The notes: a model not told the origin generated them from the sequence alone. DNA of 64,000 nucleotides from Myxococcales bacterium (GCA_023248635.1 JAHFED010000017.1:38810-102809), one strand, 5' to 3'; counted from the stretch's first letter, positions 27,789 through 36,690 are shown. Numbers and translations are program-made.

Positions 27789-29432
27789 ATGCTGGGCGTC
27801 CTGCTGCTTCTCCCCCTGGGCCTGCCGCCGGCGGAACGCGTTCCCAGCGGCTTTCACTGGCGCGTCGACGTCGACGCCGACCCGCACCACGGCACCCTGG
27901 AGGTCGAAGCCCCCATTGCCGTCGTCGAGAGCATCCTCCCCCTGCCGCTGATCTTGTCCACGCGCGGCGTGTTCGGCGCCGTCGACGTCGACCTCTGCGA
28001 GAGCAGCGATTGCCTCTTGCCCCAGCGCGTGGTGGTGCCCCCTGGGGTCAGCCTTGCCGTCGACGCTTTGTTCCTGAACCGCTCGCCCTACCTGCGCATC
28101 GCCGGCGACGGCGGCAGTGCCTGCTGTGCACGGAACCTGGGTGCAGGAAGGGCGGTGGCCTTTGCCGGGCCCGACCTGCGGGACTTCGCCTTCTCCAGCG
28201 CCCAGGGGCAGGCCGCCGATAGCGCTGCACCAGGAGGAGCCATCGCCGTCGACGCCGGCACTCTCTTCCTCGGCCGTCCCGATCTGCTCGATGGCTTTGG
28301 TGCTGTGTTGGTGGACGACGGCTGGGCTCCCCAGGAGCTCCTGGAACCGTTGGGCCGCTTCGTCGCCCGGGGCGGGGTGCTCTCGATGCTCGAGGCCGAT
28401 GCAAGGGCGCTGGGATTGGTGGCTGGTGGCGCTGCGACGCCCATGTTGGCGCGCGGGGGTGGCGATCTCGCGATGCGCCTCGACGATCGCGTGGTGCGAC
28501 TCAGAGCCGCGCGCGACCCCTGGGTGCGCATCGGTGGCGGAGCGCTGATCTTGCGCAGCGCCGGACGGGCGGAAGACGAGCGGCTTGGCCAGATCGTCCT
28601 CGTGGATCCGGAATTTACCGGCCTCGGCGTGCAGCTCGATCCGCGGCAGCTCCCCATCGTCAACGTCGTCTCGGCGGGCCTCTCCCCCCAGCGTCAGGGA
28701 GCAGCAGGCTTCGCCGTCGTCGTCGTTTCCTTTCTCGGCATCGGCTTGGCGCTGTGGCGCGGCCTCAAGCGCGGGCCGGTGGTGGCTGCGCAAAGAGCCG
28801 TCGTCGTCGCCGTCGCTGGCGCCTTGGTCTTGATCGGCATGCGCCTGGCGCTGAGCAACGCCGGCGAGGTGAAGCTGCTGCACCTGGGACCGGGGGAAGG
28901 GGGACGCCGCGCCGTCGCGGCCCTGGGTCGCTCCCCAGCGAGCTTTGCCGAGGTCAACCTCAGCGGAGCCTCCGGTCGCTTCGCGGGGCCTCCCAGCACC
29001 GCTGCCGTGGTGGGGGAGGCACCCTGGCGCACGAAAATGCGCGAGCACGGCGGCGAGATCTCGGCGGATCTGTCGTCGTCGGCGGGGTTGGTGGGCTTGT
29101 GGTTTGGCACCGACGACACTCCCGGCGGGCTGCGGCTGCTGGAGGGAGGGCAAGCCTTCACCAACACCTTGCCCTGGCGCTTGGACTGGGTGCTCTTGTC
29201 CCGGGAAGACAGCGACCGCCTGCACGTGGTGAAAAACGTTGCCCCCGGGTCGACCGTCCGCATCGACGAGGCCGTCGTCGTTGCGAGCTTCGGCTCCGTT
29301 TTGGAGGAGCGCTTCGCCCGCGACGTCTTCAACAACTGCGGACGTTGCGCCGTCGCCATCGCCACCGTCGACGGCGTCCTCACCGCCATCGAGGGCAACC
29401 AGCCCCAGGATCCCCAGGGGGTCAGCGAATGA
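27789..29432 (+). CDS. Membrane protein of ABC-2 exporter operon (GldG/DUF4350-like role)
   Basis: 547 residues. A short N-terminal hydrophobic stretch precedes a large extracytoplasmic domain. Two membrane helices lie near the middle (FAVVVVSFLGIGLALW and VVVAVAGALVLIGMRLAL), and a second soluble domain follows. Segment FLGRPDLLDGFGAVLVDDG and the following GRFVARGGVLSMLEAD have the feel of the DUF4350/GATase-like domain found beside ABC-2 transporters. Ends with ATGA overlap into the ATPase gene, so it is the first gene of a three-gene exporter operon. Precise family uncertain. Confidence 0.65.
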   Translation: MLGVLLLLPLGLPPAERVPSGFHWRVDVDADPHHGTLEVEAPIAVVESILPLPLILSTRGVFGAVDVDLCESSDCLLPQRVVVPPGVSLAVDALFLNRSPYLRIAGDGGSACCARNLGAGRAVAFAGPDLRDFAFSSAQGQAADSAAPGGAIAVDAGTLFLGRPDLLDGFGAVLVDDGWAPQELLEPLGRFVARGGVLSMLEADARALGLVAGGAATPMLARGGGDLAMRLDDRVVRLRAARDPWVRIGGGALILRSAGRAEDERLGQIVLVDPEFTGLGVQLDPRQLPIVNVVSAGLSPQRQGAAGFAVVVVSFLGIGLALWRGLKRGPVVAAQRAVVVAVAGALVLIGMRLALSNAGEVKLLHLGPGEGGRRAVAALGRSPASFAEVNLSGASGRFAGPPSTAAVVGEAPWRTKMREHGGEISADLSSSAGLVGLWFGTDDTPGGLRLLEGGQAFTNTLPWRLDWVLLSREDSDRLHVVKNVAPGSTVRIDEAVVVASFGSVLEERFARDVFNNCGRCAVAIATVDGVLTAIEGNQPQDPQGVSE

Positions 29433-30430
29433 GCGCTGCCCTCGACACCCGGCAGGCCAACGACGGCGCCATCGTGGTGCGCGGGGTGACCCGCAGCTTT
29501 GGCGCCTTTCGCGCGCTGAGCAACGTGAGCCTGCAAATCCCGCGGGGGGCCTTGTGCGCGCTCATCGGTCCCAACGGCGCCGGCAAGACGACGCTGCTGT
29601 CGATCCTGGCCACCCTCGACGAAGAATTCGACGGCGACGTTTTCGTGGACGGCGTCGACGTTCGCGCCCAGCCCGGGCTCGCGCGCCGGCGCATCGGCTT
29701 CGTGCCCGATCACGCCCCCATCTACGAGGGGCTCGACGTGCGCGACTTCCTCACCTTCTTTGCCCACGCCGCAGGTCTGCCGCCGGGGGCGCGCAAGAAG
29801 GCCGTCGACGACGCCATCGCTTTTTGCGGCTTGGAGTCTCTGGCCGAGCGCTCGGCCTCGAAGCTGTCCAAGGGTTTGACCCAACGCTTGTGTGTGGCGC
29901 GCGCCCTCTTGCACCGTCCCTCGGTGCTCTTGCTCGACGAGCCGGCGTCGGGCCTCGACCCGCGCGCGCGCATCGATCTGAAGGAGTTGTTGAAGAGGCT
30001 CGCGCGCCAGGGGTGCAGCGTGCTGGTGTCGTCGCACATCCTCACCGAGCTCGGGGACTTCTGCGACCACGTCGTCGTCCTCGAGAAGGGCAGCGTAAAG
30101 GCCGCCGATCGCATCGACGCCCTCTTTGCCGAGGCCCTGCACGCGCGACCGGGAGAGGCATCGCCGCGCCATCTCACCATCGAGATCCGCGGGGAGAAGG
30201 GCACCGACGCCCTCGAGAAGGCCAAGGCCATCGCGCTCACAGTTCCGGGCGTGCGCGACGTCGTCGGCGACGGCGTGCTCTTGCAGGTGGTGCTGCCGTC
30301 GACGTCGCTGGACTCTGCGCGGCTGGTGCGCGCCCTGGTCGAGGGCGGCGTCGACGTGTGCTCGGTGGTGCCCGAGAAGAAGAACCTCGAGGCCTTGTTT
30401 CTGACGGTGACCAAGGGAGAGATCGCATGA
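29429..30430 (+). CDS. ABC transporter ATPase
   Basis: 333 residues. Walker A GPNGAGKTT, a Q-loop region (RRIGFVPDHAPIYEGL), the signature LSKGLTQRL (a variant of LSGGQ), Walker B VLLLDEPASGLDP and the switch His in VLVSSHI. The C-terminal extension of about 90 residues is the typical regulatory tail of CcmA/NatA-like ABC-2 ATPases. It drives the permease encoded next; the substrate is unknown. Start and stop both overlap neighbours by four bases. Confidence 0.9.
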   Translation: MSAALDTRQANDGAIVVRGVTRSFGAFRALSNVSLQIPRGALCALIGPNGAGKTTLLSILATLDEEFDGDVFVDGVDVRAQPGLARRRIGFVPDHAPIYEGLDVRDFLTFFAHAAGLPPGARKKAVDDAIAFCGLESLAERSASKLSKGLTQRLCVARALLHRPSVLLLDEPASGLDPRARIDLKELLKRLARQGCSVLVSSHILTELGDFCDHVVVLEKGSVKAADRIDALFAEALHARPGEASPRHLTIEIRGEKGTDALEKAKAIALTVPGVRDVVGDGVLLQVVLPSTSLDSARLVRALVEGGVDVCSVVPEKKNLEALFLTVTKGEIA

Positions 30431-31782
30431 GCGCAATGGTCAGGCGAACATTGTCGATGATGGCGACGCTGATCGTCGACAACCCGGTGCTCATCAAAGA
30501 CGCGAGCCTGCTCTTGCGCCGTCGCCTGGTCGCCGCGATCTGGTTGCTGGTGGGCTGCGGACTGCTGCTGCTGATGGGCGGCACCTATCTCGCGAGCGCT
30601 CCCGACAACCTGCGCCTGTGGGGAACGCTGCATGTCCCTGGGGGCGAGATGCTGACGGTGCTGACGGGTGTGCTGTTGGCGGCGGTGACCTTCTTGCTGC
30701 CGGCGTTGGCGTCGACGTCGCTCACCTCCGAGCGCGAGAGCGGGACCCTGCCCCTTTTGATCGCCAGCGGGCTCAGCCCCGAGCGACTCGTGGTCGGCAA
30801 GGTCGCGGGGATCTTCACCGCCGCCGCGCCTTTCTTTGCCCTCACGCTGCCCCTGTTTGCGCTGTGCAGCGTGGTTCTCGGCGTCGACATCGGCGATGTG
30901 GCCCTGGCCGGCGTCGGCGTCGTCGTTCATGCGCTCACCCTGTGTTGCGTCGGGGTGTGGGCCTCGGCGGTGTGCGATCGAACGCGCAGCGCGGCCCTGG
31001 TCGCTGTGATGGCGGCCCTCGTGCCGTCGGCGCTCGGTGCCGTGCCGGTCTTCGTCAGCGTCGTCAGCGTCGCCGACGATCAGCAGCGCATCGTCGTGGT
31101 CGGCGTCGTCGGCCTGATCATCGAGCTTGTGATCGGGGCGGCCGCCGTCGTGGGGGCGTGGTCGGTGCTGGCGCCCCAACGGGCCGCGCGCGCCCAGCCC
31201 GGACGCTGGTTGCTCGTCGCCACTCTTCTCGGCGTTCCGGTCGTCGCCGCTGCCCTCTTGCTGTGTTCAGGCAACGACAACCTCGACGTCGCCGTCGGGG
31301 TCACGCTGCAAGTGAGCGCCCTCGTCGTCGGCGTCGTCGCCTTGGCACCCGTCATCACGGGTCGACGTCTGAACACGCCCACGCCGGCGCGCACCGCATT
31401 GCTGGCGGTCATCGTTGGTGCGGTGGGCCTCGGCCTCTCATCGTTGGGCTGGCCTGAACGCATGCTGGAGAGCATCCCCGTCGGCGACGTCGCTGCTTTC
31501 TTTTCGGTGTTCGCGGCCGTTGGCGGCGTCGCGGCTTTCACGGGCCGCTGGTTGAAGACGCCCGCCGTCGCCTTCTTCCTCACCGCCGGGGTGTTCATTG
31601 CCTTGTTCGCCGTCCCCGCCATCATCGACGAATTCGTCGCCGGCGATCCGCCCCTGGCCTTCCTCAACCTCGCCTACGTCGTCGACCACGCCAATCAGCC
31701 ACCGGTGCCCACGCTGCTCTTCTACGGCGCCCTGGCCCTCGTCACTTTGCTCTGCGCCCGCGGAGCGCGCCGATCCGCTTGA
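30427..31782 (+). CDS. ABC-2 type permease
   Basis: 451 residues with about 12 hydrophobic helices. The first cytoplasmic stretch (DNPVLIKDASLLLRRR) and SLTSERESGTLPLLIASGLSPERLVVGK are the hallmark ABC-2 permease coupling region just after the second membrane helix. The helix count is double that of simple ABC-2 subunits, so it may act as a fused dimer. Third gene of the 27789-31782 operon. An R1 repeat starts at its stop codon. Confidence 0.85.
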   Translation: MSAMVRRTLSMMATLIVDNPVLIKDASLLLRRRLVAAIWLLVGCGLLLLMGGTYLASAPDNLRLWGTLHVPGGEMLTVLTGVLLAAVTFLLPALASTSLTSERESGTLPLLIASGLSPERLVVGKVAGIFTAAAPFFALTLPLFALCSVVLGVDIGDVALAGVGVVVHALTLCCVGVWASAVCDRTRSAALVAVMAALVPSALGAVPVFVSVVSVADDQQRIVVVGVVGLIIELVIGAAAVVGAWSVLAPQRAARAQPGRWLLVATLLGVPVVAAALLLCSGNDNLDVAVGVTLQVSALVVGVVALAPVITGRRLNTPTPARTALLAVIVGAVGLGLSSLGWPERMLESIPVGDVAAFFSVFAAVGGVAAFTGRWLKTPAVAFFLTAGVFIALFAVPAIIDEFVAGDPPLAFLNLAYVVDHANQPPVPTLLFYGALALVTLLCARGARRSA

Positions 31783-31807
31783 TTCATCGCCTGGCGGCGA
31801 TGAATTC
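31783..31807. repeat. R1 repeat, partial copy
   Basis: One R1 hairpin (TTCATCGCCTGGCGGCGATGA) followed by TTCTCTGCCCTC, which is shared in reverse complement with the R1 copy at 43336. It lies between the convergent permease and polA genes. Confidence 0.7.
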
Positions 31808-31831
31808 TCTGCCCTCAGGCCGGGCGGCCAA

Positions 31832-34609
31832 TTAATGGGCCTCGCTCCAGGAGCGGCCGTACTTGCCGTCGACGACCAGGGGCACATCGAGCTGGACCGC
31901 GCGGGCCATGGCGTCGCGTCCGACCTCGAGGGTCAGCGCAGCGGAAGCTTCGGGCACCTCGATGACCAGCTCGTCGTGCACCTGCAGGAGAATGCGGGCC
32001 TGAGGCACCGCTTGGCGCAGGGCGCGGTCGGCGTCGATCATCGCCCTTTTCATGATGTCGGCGGCGGAGCCCTGGATGGGCGTGTTGATGGCCAAGCGCT
32101 CGGCGCGCGCGCGCTCCGCCGGATTCTTGCTGTCGAGCCCGGGCAGCTTTCGCCGTCGTCCGAGCAGGGTGCGCACCTCGCGCTCGACGTGGGCCTTCTC
32201 GAGAGCGTCGGCATGCCAGGAACGAATGCCGCCGAGCCGTTCGAAATAAGTATCGAGATAGATCTTAGCCTCGGCGCGTTTAATGCCCAGCTCTCGAGCC
32301 AGTCTCACCACGCCCATGCCATACAAGAGTCCAAAGTTGATGGACTTCGCCGCCGTCCGTTGGTCGCTGGTGATCTCCTCTGGGGCGACCTCGAAGATCT
32401 CCGAGGCGGTGCGGCGGTGCACGTCTTGGTTCTTGGCGAAGGTGTCGATGAGCACGGGGTCTTTGGAGACGTGAGCCAGGATGCGCAACTCGATCTGGCT
32501 GTAGTCGAGGGACACCAGCACACAGCCGGGTGCGGCGATGAAGGCGGCGCGGATCTCTCGGCCCAGCTTGGTGCGAATGGGAATGTTTTGGAGATTCGGA
32601 TCTGACGAGGACAAACGTCCCGTGGCTGCGACGGCCTGGTTGAAATGGGTGTGGACTCGAAAGTCGCTGTCGACGAGCTGGGGCAAGACGTCGAGATAGG
32701 TGTTCTTCAGCTTGGTCAGGGTGCGGTGCTCGAGGATCAAGGCCGGCACGTCGTGGCGATCGGCCAGGGCCTCGAGGGCTTGGCTGTCCGTCGATGGCCC
32801 CGTCTTTGTGCGCTTGGTGATGGGGAGGCCGAGGTCCTTGAAGAGCAGCTCGGCCACCTGTTGGGGTGAGGAGAGCAGGAAGGGTTTTCCGGCGGCGGCG
32901 TGGGCCTTGGCCTCGATGGCTGCGATCTCGCCGACGAAGGAGTCCGACAGCCCCTTCAAGCAGCCGATGTCGATTCTGACGCCCGCGCGCTCCATCTGGC
33001 CGAGCAGGTCTTCGAGAGGGAGCTCAAGCTCGTCGTACAAGGGCGCCAAGCCCTCGGCGCTCATCTTGGGCAAGAGCAGGTCGTGCAGGCGCAGGGTGCA
33101 GTCCACCGCTTCGCCGGCGAAGCCGGCCGCTTTGTCGACGTCGACGCGGTCGAAGGCGATGGCGCTTTTGCCCGATCCGACGACGTCGGAGGGGTCGATC
33201 ATGGCGTGGCCGAGGAAGCGTCGCGACAGGTTCATCAGCCCGTGGCTCTCGGCGTCGGCATCGAGCAGGTAGCTCATCAGCATGGGATCGCCGGCCACGC
33301 GCCAGGGCGGAAAGCCGGCGAAGAAGAGAGCGTTGATGTCGGCTTTGGCGTCGTGGGCGATGAGCTGCCGGCCGGTGTCTGTGAGCAAGGGCGCGAGTGC
33401 TGCGCGCAACCGATCGAGGCCGAGCTCGCGCACGGGCAGCCAGGCCGCTTCTCCGGGAGACCAGCTGACGGCCACACCCACGAGCTTGGCGTCGGGTGCC
33501 CCGGGACGATCGACCTCGGTGCGCACGGCAAATCGCGAAGCCCGACCCAGAGCAGTGATGACCTCCCGCAGGCCGCCGTCGTCGACGACAGCGCGGTATT
33601 TGCTGCGATCGACCTCGACGGCCTCGGTGGCTCCAGCCGCCGGCCAGGCAGAGAACTGAGGCGTGGGTTGGCCAAAGAGGTCCGTCTGTCCGCGCGCGGC
33701 CTCGATCACCGGCGTCGTTCCAGCTTCACCGGCGGCGGGCTTGATCAAGCTGTCGTTCACCAGTCGGCGAAATTCCATCTCGACCAAGAAGGCGCGGGCG
33801 GCGTCTTTGTCGATGCCCGGATAGAGAATGTTGTCGACGTCGAAGGCGAAGTCGACGTCGCGCTTCACCACCACCAGCCTCTTGCTGAGCCGGGCCATGT
33901 CGGCCTGGGCGATCAACTTCTCGCGTCGCGAGTTGGCCTTGATCTCGGACGCGTGGGCGATGACGTCTTCGAGGTCGCCCCACTGCTGCACCAGCTCGGC
34001 GGCGGTTTTTCCGCCGATGCCGCGCACGCCAGGAACGTTGTCGGAGGCGTCGCCAGCGAGGGCCAGGATGTCGGCGACGCGCTCGGGCGGCACACCGAAC
34101 TTCTCGATGACCTGCTCGCGGCGAATGCGTGTGCCCTCGTAGCCGCGGGTCATGCGCATCTCGTCGAGCAACGACACCCGGTCGTCGACGAGCTGCATCA
34201 GGTCCTTGTCACCGGTGATGATGATGACCTCGTAGCCGCGCACCTTGCAGCGCTCCGCAGCAGTCGCCAGGACGTCGTCGGCTTCGACGCCGGCGACCAG
34301 CAGCTTGGGAATGCGGAAGGTGTCGACCAGGCGGTGGATGAGCGGGATCTGGGGCGGCAGGTCTTCGGGCGGCGCCGAACGGTTGGCCTTGTAGGGCTCG
34401 TAAATGGCGTGGCGGAAGTTCTTGCCGCCGACGTCGAAGGCGATGGCGATGCGCTTGGGATCATGCTCTTTGAGGATGCGCAGCAGCATCGTCGCGAAGT
34501 TGAAGACCGCGTTGACGGGCTGGCCCTTCGACGTCGAGAGGCGGCGCAACGCGAAGTACGCGCGAAAGATGTAGCCCGAGCCATCGATCAGAAAGACCGG
34601 TTCCGCCAT
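31832..34609 (-). CDS. polA: DNA polymerase I
   Basis: 925 residues from the ATG at 34609. Three domains are visible: 5'-3' exonuclease (residues 1-290: IDGSGYIFRAYFAL, IITGDKDLMQLV, DNVPGVRGIGGKTA); a 3'-5' exonuclease-like region (about 340-530); and the polymerase (TGRLSSSDPNLQNIP, VSLDYSQIELRILAH, KSINFGLLYGMG, ILLQVHDELVIEV). It acts in repair and Okazaki-fragment processing. The Exo I motif that should read DxE is R-T-E (near residue 363), while the Exo II and III Asp appear kept, so proofreading may be lost. A short patch at 32240-32300 uses AT-ending codons unlike the rest. Confidence 0.95.
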   Translation of the reverse strand: MAEPVFLIDGSGYIFRAYFALRRLSTSKGQPVNAVFNFATMLLRILKEHDPKRIAIAFDVGGKNFRHAIYEPYKANRSAPPEDLPPQIPLIHRLVDTFRIPKLLVAGVEADDVLATAAERCKVRGYEVIIITGDKDLMQLVDDRVSLLDEMRMTRGYEGTRIRREQVIEKFGVPPERVADILALAGDASDNVPGVRGIGGKTAAELVQQWGDLEDVIAHASEIKANSRREKLIAQADMARLSKRLVVVKRDVDFAFDVDNILYPGIDKDAARAFLVEMEFRRLVNDSLIKPAAGEAGTTPVIEAARGQTDLFGQPTPQFSAWPAAGATEAVEVDRSKYRAVVDDGGLREVITALGRASRFAVRTEVDRPGAPDAKLVGVAVSWSPGEAAWLPVRELGLDRLRAALAPLLTDTGRQLIAHDAKADINALFFAGFPPWRVAGDPMLMSYLLDADAESHGLMNLSRRFLGHAMIDPSDVVGSGKSAIAFDRVDVDKAAGFAGEAVDCTLRLHDLLLPKMSAEGLAPLYDELELPLEDLLGQMERAGVRIDIGCLKGLSDSFVGEIAAIEAKAHAAAGKPFLLSSPQQVAELLFKDLGLPITKRTKTGPSTDSQALEALADRHDVPALILEHRTLTKLKNTYLDVLPQLVDSDFRVHTHFNQAVAATGRLSSSDPNLQNIPIRTKLGREIRAAFIAAPGCVLVSLDYSQIELRILAHVSKDPVLIDTFAKNQDVHRRTASEIFEVAPEEITSDQRTAAKSINFGLLYGMGVVRLARELGIKRAEAKIYLDTYFERLGGIRSWHADALEKAHVEREVRTLLGRRRKLPGLDSKNPAERARAERLAINTPIQGSAADIMKRAMIDADRALRQAVPQARILLQVHDELVIEVPEASAALTLEVGRDAMARAVQLDVPLVVDGKYGRSWSEAH

Positions 34610-34690
34610 CTCGGGGCCGTAGGGACTTCGCCGACGACGATCAACAGCCGGCACGAGGAGGCAGGAGCAGTGAAGCCGAGAAAAGGCCGG

Positions 34691-34758
34691 AATTCACCGA
34701 CAGCGCTTCGCGTGTCGGTGAATTGTCTACAGGTTCATCGCCTGGCGGCGATGAATTC
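34691..34758. repeat. R1 palindromic repeat
   Basis: A complete R1 unit in inverse orientation: AATTCACCGACA-GCGCTTCGCG-TGTCGGTGAATT, spacer TGTCTACAG, then GTTCATCGCC-TGGC-GGCGATGAATTC. Lies between divergent polA and the PilP-like gene. Confidence 0.85.
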
Positions 34759-34790
34759 GGCGTCGACGGCGCCGCGTTGGCAGATCTCTG

Positions 34791-34850
34791 AGATATTAAG
34801 TGCTTAATCGTTATAGTTATGTTTCTATGGACCTTAGTTAACGGTCCGTC
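34791..34850 (+). promoter_or_regulatory. AT-rich palindromic promoter region
   Basis: An AT-rich island in a GC-rich genome just upstream of the PilP-like gene. It holds the perfect palindrome ATTAAG-TG-CTTAAT (34795-34808) and the inverted repeat GGACC/GGTCC (34829-34847), which flanks TTAGTTAAC. The stretch TTATAGTTAT between them could be a -10 region. Likely promoter with a regulator site; the regulator is unknown. Confidence 0.5.
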
Positions 34851-34874
34851 GTACCCTGAACACGGAGGACCAGG

Positions 34875-35288
34875 ATGAACCCCAACGCCCTCGCCCTCGC
34901 CCTCGCCCTCGCCCTTGCTCTTGCTACCGCCCTGCCCGCCGCTGCTGCCGACCCGCCGCGGGATGCCTTCGAGGCCCATGCGAAGGCCGGGGACGAGCCC
35001 ATCGTCGCCGAGGCGCGCTGCCGCGAAAGCAACGTTGCCTGCGCCAGCCTCGATGCGGTGAGCTTGAAGGCCGTCGTCACCGGCGTGGCGACGCCACTGG
35101 CGATGTTCGAGACCAAAGACGGGCGCAGCGCAGTGCTCCGCGTCGGCGATCTGGTGGGCAAAGGCCGCATCAAGTCCATCAGCGCCAGCGGCGTCGTCAT
35201 CCAACGCTTCTATGTCGACGCCAGGGGCCACGGCAGCGTCAGCGAGCTGCGGCTCGGTTTTGACGTTTCAGTTGGTGGCGCGCGTTGA
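34875..35288 (+). CDS. PilP/GspC-like periplasmic protein
   Basis: 137 residues, GGAGG about nine bases before the ATG. The signal peptide is an almost pure Ala-Leu repeat (from CTCGCC repeats) ending in AAAAD. The mature domain contains the compact beta fold of PilP/GspC HR domains: ATPLAMFETKDGRSAVLRVGDLVGKGRIKSISASGVVIQRF. In type IV pilus and type II secretion systems this domain bridges the inner-membrane platform and the secretin, but no other pilus genes are in the window. An orphan copy or a periplasmic adaptor is equally possible. Confidence 0.65.
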   Translation: MNPNALALALALALALATALPAAAADPPRDAFEAHAKAGDEPIVAEARCRESNVACASLDAVSLKAVVTGVATPLAMFETKDGRSAVLRVGDLVGKGRIKSISASGVVIQRFYVDARGHGSVSELRLGFDVSVGGAR

Positions 35289-35415
35289 CGACCTGCTGGT
35301 TCGGGCTGGCCATCGGGGGCCGGGATTGGGGTACTCCTCCAAACGCGTGAAGAAAGCACGAGCGTCGAACGTCGACGGCGGCATTTCTTTTTCCGTCCCC
35401 GTTTGGAGGTGCACC

Positions 35416-36147
35416 ATGGCCAAGCTCAACCAGATCCTCGCCGTCGAGAAAGGGACCAAGTCCCGCGTCTACTCCGAGGTCACCACGATGAACGCGTCGG
35501 CGCAGAAGCCGGCCCTTTTCAATGGCTTCTCCAAGAACTGGAAGCCCAAGGACGAGGACTCCGAGGTCTTTCCGCCTGAGTCGCTGCGGGTGCAACAGAA
35601 CGCGCGCGAGATGCTGCAAAGCCTGGCGCGCCACCTGACCGAGCTCTTCGACGTTTCAGCGGCGAAGGACTGGGCCAACTGCCTGGCCCGCGCCGACGTT
35701 GTCGTCGACGGCAAGGTGCTGGTGAAGGGATCGCCGGCGACCTACCTGCTTTTCCTCGAGAAGCAGCTCAACGACATGCAGACCTTCGTCACCAATCTGC
35801 CGATCCTCGATCCGGCGGAGGAGTGGCGCTTTGACGAGGCGTCGAACGTCTACAAGAGCGAGCTGACGAAGACGGCGCGCACCAAGAAAGTGCAGAAGCC
35901 CATCGTCTTGTATGACGCGACGAAGGAGCACCCCGCGCAGACCCAGTTGATTACGGAAGACGTCGTGATTGGGCACTGGGACACAGTGAAACACTCCGGT
36001 GCGCTGCCTCCGAAGCGTCGTCAAGAGCTGCTCGAGCGCATCGAAAAGCTCATCAAGGCGGTGAAGTTTGCCCGCGAGGAGGCCAACGCCCAAGAGGCCG
36101 AGAAGAAGGAGATTGCGTCGGCGATCTTCGCCTATCTCTTGGGGTGA
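35416..36147 (+). CDS. Conserved protein of unknown function (DUF7873-like)
   Basis: 243 residues, GGAGG seven bases before the ATG; longer in-frame starts overlap the preceding gene. From memory this family (MAKLNQILAVEKGTKSRVY, then KDWANCLARADVVVDGK, then TYLLFLEKQLNDMQTFV, ending VKFAREEANAQEAEKKEIAS) is best known from Streptomyces and other actinobacteria, where it is annotated only as a DUF. The protein is soluble, mixed alpha/beta with a helical C-terminus, and has no catalytic motif that I recognise. The GALPPKRRQELLERIEKL segment is also a family hallmark. Presence in this background hints at horizontal transfer. Confidence 0.65.
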   Translation: MAKLNQILAVEKGTKSRVYSEVTTMNASAQKPALFNGFSKNWKPKDEDSEVFPPESLRVQQNAREMLQSLARHLTELFDVSAAKDWANCLARADVVVDGKVLVKGSPATYLLFLEKQLNDMQTFVTNLPILDPAEEWRFDEASNVYKSELTKTARTKKVQKPIVLYDATKEHPAQTQLITEDVVIGHWDTVKHSGALPPKRRQELLERIEKLIKAVKFAREEANAQEAEKKEIASAIFAYLLG

Positions 36148-36161
36148 CTGCCCCGGGATGA

Positions 36162-36242
36162 GATCACTGGCACGCTCGAAGTGCCGATGGTTTGAGCCGT
36201 TGGCACGGCTCAAACAGCGTGTCAGTGATCTCTGCTTTTTTC
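36162..36242 (+). terminator. Compound hairpin and probable terminator after the DUF gene
   Basis: An outer 15-base stem (GATCACTGGCACGCT with AGCGTGTCAGTGATC, one G-T pair) encloses an inner perfect hairpin TTTGAGCCGT-TGGC-ACGGCTCAAA. T-rich sequence follows (36235-36242). The inner hairpin is related to the one at 19042. It may be both a terminator and a repeat-family member. Confidence 0.6.
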
Positions 36243-36274
36243 CACCAATCAAACTTCGCCTGCATCTCGAAGTC

Positions 36275-36301
36275 TTGATGTTCAAGATGCTGGCGGGCAT
36301 T
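36275..36301 (-). repeat. R2 repeat, single copy
   Basis: TTGATGTTCAAGATGC-TGGC-GGGCATT is the reverse complement of an R2 hairpin followed by the conserved tail TTGAACATCAA. Confidence 0.7.
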
Positions 36302-36565
36302 CAGCATCAGTTCTTTAGGAACCGGGGTGACGTTGAATCGGCGCAACCGAAGCAGCAGCAACAGCTCGAGCGTCAGCCCGCTCAGAGTGAGGAAGTGTTG
36401 CATCTTGTGCCAGAAACAAAGCCCATGCGATCGCTGCTGCGCGGGATGCACTAACAGCCAAGATCTCGCAGTCTCTCCTTGCATTCAGGCACAGACTCTG
36501 GCAATCTACCGGCGACCCGAGACTGAATTTCAATCTTGTTGGTCAGGAGCCGTCGTTGGCAGCGG

Positions 36566-36690
36566 GTGAGAGCGTGCAGGTTCGAATCCTGCCCCCTTCA
36601 TTTTAAGACGCGCCAGCGTCTTGAACATCAAAACCACCAAGAAGGGGTGGCGAAACGGTAGACGCGCGGGAGTGATTCTCCCGTGCTCGC
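36566..36690 (+). tRNA. Circularly permuted tRNA-Leu-like gene
   Basis: The 3' half comes first: variable-arm strand GAGC (36570-36573), T arm GCAGG-TTCGAAT-CCTGC (36576-36592), acceptor strand CCCCTTC (36593-36599), discriminator A. After 40 bases comes the 5' half: acceptor strand GAAGGGG (36641-36647), a class-II leucine-type D arm (TGGCGAAACGGTAGACGC), anticodon stem CGGGA/TCCCG with a seven-base loop, then GCTC (36685-36688). Across the swap the acceptor pairs 7/7 and the variable stem 4/4, so the break falls in the variable loop. Positions 34-36 read GAT, odd for a leucine body, so the identity is unsure. CCA is not encoded. Ordinary tRNA finders would miss it. Confidence 0.6.
36605..36631 (+). 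repeat. R2 repeat between the halves of the permuted tRNA
   Basis: AAGACGC-GCCA-GCGTCTT followed by GAACATCAA, a canonical R2 unit. It forms the linker between the acceptor 3' and 5' strands of the permuted tRNA-like gene. Confidence 0.8.

Noticed and set aside
27117..29225. 702-codon minus-strand ORF
   Set aside because: Antisense to the exporter membrane protein; composition is His/Gln/Arg-rich with no domain, as expected of a shadow frame.
36570..36690. Permuted tmRNA
   Set aside because: The 5' half has a normal leucine-type D arm and a seven-base anticodon loop, and no tag-peptide reading frame ending in an Ala-Ala stop was found.
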